From Fusarium oxysporum f. sp. lycopersici 4287 (Eukaryota > Ascomycota > Sordariomycetes > Hypocreales > Nectriaceae), in NCBI RefSeq assembly GCF_000149955.1, contig NC_030999.1, positions 292,068 through 356,067 of the forward strand: 64,000 bases of DNA, in the 5' to 3' direction. A program made the translations under genes and the position numbers. Shown here piece by piece: positions 63,001 through 64,000 of the stretch (the first letter of the stretch is position 1; every line of letters starts with the position of its first letter). Below the pieces are notes generated by a model. The model was not told the DNA's origin. It saw nothing but the letters and a program-made list of their open reading frames with translations, and ran no database searches.

Positions 63001-64000
63001 CTGCATCGTCCCCAGACTTCATGTACTTGGCTGCTTTCCAGATGTTGTCATTGTCTGCCAGAAACTCCTTCCAGTGCATGTTCTTCCGTTGTCGGATAGC
63101 ATCGTGGTATTGCTTCGCCGCAGCCTTTGCCGTGTCTTCGAGATCTGCAGTGTTCTGTCCCGCACGCCTTGCGGCTCGAGCTCGATTCCTCCAGTACGTG
63201 TATATATGCCGCAGCTGTGTGAGGTCATGGGTCCACCACCGCTTTGCATATGGCGACGGTTTGGCTCTGGGTGTCAGTGCTTGGACTGCTTCCAGCACGG
63301 CCGACATTAACCTGTCCGTTTTCTGCTGCACCGTGTTTCCCACTGGCCTAACTCTCAGCGTCTCCACAATCCTACTGTTGATCTCCTTCCAGGGTGCATT
63401 CTTGAACAGAAGTCTTTCTTCCTGTTTCGGTGCCGGGACTGAAATGTCGAACACCGTCTCTATCGTGCGATGGTCCGACCCGTGCTCCGTACCATGTATT
63501 GCACATTTGATGTTTGTGTCTGCAAGCTCCTCGGACGCCAGAACCAAGTCAATGGTTGTTTCGTAGTCTCCGCTTTGCCATGTCTTTGTGCCCCGGCGAA
63601 GGAGGCTCCTAAGCATGAAATCGTTCATCAAGTCAATGATCGGATCCGCCTCGCCCTGTCTCTCCACTGATATATCGTCTCCGCCCCACATCTGGTCGTG
63701 GCGGTTAAAGTCGCCAGCAATGACCAGATCTACCGCTCTCCCCGATCTCTGTCTCACCTCTTTAATAGCTTTACGAAGCTTAGCGCATATGTCTTGTAGA
63801 GCTTGGCCGTCTCCCCCCGGCACGTAGACAGACGCCGTGAAGACCAGACGATCTGGCAGCCGAACAACCGCTGCCGTCACGTCTGGGGAGTCTATCGGCA
63901 CCTGCTCGGCTTCCACCTCCTTGTTCACCCAAAGCATACTCCGAATCACCCATCTACCTTCCCTCTCTGTCGTAGGCACCATCTTGACCCATTTGTGGTG
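60061..64000 (-). mobile_element. LINE-C, near-identical copy of LINE-B, cut by the window edge
   Basis: The 3' UTR and ORF2 follow LINE-B almost base for base, with a (TTGTA)-type tail at about 60062-60080. ORF1 lies beyond the window. Confidence 0.92.
60386..64000 (-). CDS. LINE-C ORF2, 5' end beyond the window
   Basis: Open to the window edge (about 1,204 codons seen), with the same domains as LINE-B ORF2: endonuclease motifs, FVDDYTAW, RNase H-like region and terminal CCHC motif. Scattered substitutions distinguish it from B (for example NMHWKEF against [15 protein letters not shown] against SENRPLPQ). No stops, so it may also be competent. Confidence 0.92.
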   Translation of the reverse strand, partial: HHKWVKMVPTTEREGRWVIRSMLWVNKEVEAEQVPIDSPDVTAAVVRLPDRLVFTASVYVPGGDGQALQDICAKLRKAIKEVRQRSGRAVDLVIAGDFNRHDQMWGGDDISVERQGEADPIIDLMNDFMLRSLLRRGTKTWQSGDYETTIDLVLASEELADTNIKCAIHGTEHGSDHRTIETVFDISVPAPKQEERLLFKNAPWKEINSRIVETLRVRPVGNTVQQKTDRLMSAVLEAVQALTPRAKPSPYAKRWWTHDLTQLRHIYTYWRNRARAARRAGQNTADLEDTAKAAAKQYHDAIRQRKNMHWKEFLADNDNIWKAAKYMKSGDDAAFGKVPQLVKADGTATTSHKEQAEELLAKFFPPLPDNIEDEGPRQQRAPVTMPNLTLEEVERQLWATKSWKAPGEDGLPAIVWKQVWPSVKHDVLAIFQASLDEGVIPNQWRHARIIPLKKPGKDDYTTAKAWRPISLLATLGKVLESVVAERISHAVETHGLLPTNHFGARKQRSAEQALVLLQEHIFSAWRSRHVVSVVSFDVKGAYNGVCKERLLQRMKARGIPEGLLRWIDAFCSERTATIVINGQSSESRPLPQAGLPQGSPLSPILFLFFNADLVQTQIDRNGGAIAFVDDYTAWVSGPTAQSNQRGIQSVIDKALDWERRSGATFEAEKTAIIHFTRYTGRVDSEPFTIKGERVFPKDQVKILGVIMDSRLHYKQHIARAATKGLGAAMELKRLKGMAPSTTRQLFTAMVAPIVDYASNVWMHACKTVSAYAIHRVQRIGAQAIIGSFTSVATGVAEAEAHIATIQERFWRRASKLWVDIHTLPRTNPVRELLRGIKAFRRFISPLRRIADVCREVPKDTMEVIQPFTLAPWEARLQVILNSQGEEEENKIKELAKAGWAVRIATSSSARNDLVGMGVAIRIPISVARAGKISETFSVTLGTREEHNPYTAELAAIAHGLNYLPEMKYRVIVIATSNRSAAQAIGNPRQQSGQGHIREIYDAVEKLRGNGNRVNIIWLSSYSELNIQKTAKMSARHATEPYMTPQRGMTKAKTTILNRARADLRTERKLPDGVGRHSRKVDSALPGKHTRLLYDQLSWKEASVLAQLRTGMARLNGYLYQIRAAPTDECPCGRAKETVEHFLFRCVKWTTQRKEMFQSINEKRGNLSFHLGGKAASDGQEWKPDMDAVLATIRFAIATGRLERR

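Noticed and set aside
62889..63566. 225-residue plus-strand protein (and similar ones at 53008, 57526, 59425)
   Set aside because: Exact antisense shadows of LINE ORFs, Cys/Ser-rich, with no domain of their own.

Overview
The window looks like a repeat-rich, probably accessory or subtelomeric-type stretch of a filamentous ascomycete genome (Pezizomycotina; Eurotiales such as Aspergillus or Penicillium is my best guess). The reasons are short introns of about 47-101 nt, Tad-like LINEs, Ty1/copia, hAT, MULE and Crypton elements of fungal type, and host gene families typical of these fungi (Est1-like, Mis13/Dsn1-like, DUF8032-like, chromodomain, MYND+RING, ankyrin). No rRNA, tRNA or CRISPR was found.

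Layout. 0-7 kb: a partial minus-strand gene at the edge, an ankyrin-like exon, an internal fragment of a LINE and an intact three-exon nucleoside-hydrolase-like gene. 7-10 kb: no supportable gene. 10-14.3 kb: a MULE with TIRs of about 100 bp, whose right TIR abuts the promoter of a MYND+RING zinc-finger gene. 14.9-20.9 kb: a complete Ty1/copia element (copia-1). 22.7-25.7 kb: a GC-rich Crypton (tyrosine recombinase plus GCR1_C-like domain). 26.6-37.4 kb: a graveyard of single-copy-type host genes, each broken differently: a frameshifted DUF8032-like gene, a truncated SANT/Myb gene, a proline-rich pseudogene, an Est1-like pseudogene, a long ORF cut by one TAA, and a Mis13/Dsn1-like kinetochore pseudogene. 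37.6-39.1 kb: a second LINE remnant.

39.5-48.3 kb: a chromodomain gene interrupted by two independent insertions 18 bp of host sequence apart. One is a copia element with identical LTRs (copia-2, target duplication CTATG). The other is a hAT element (target duplication CTCAGAAG). Removing both with one duplication copy each leaves a continuous reading frame. 48.4-49.7 kb: a 54-bp inverted repeat, a relic of a MULE C-terminal module and a zinc-finger-like relic. 50.2-64 kb: three LINEs head to tail on the minus strand (A, B, C), joined at (TTGTA)n tails; A contains a 100-N assembly gap.

How the parts relate: almost everything intact here is a selfish element, and several look recently active (identical LTRs, perfect target duplications, open frames). 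Most host genes are fragmentary or disrupted. The most informative signals are the doubly interrupted chromodomain gene, the in-frame UGA between gag and pol of copia-2, apparent half-tRNA primer sites in both copia elements (initiator Met and Lys-CUU), and the tandem LINE array.
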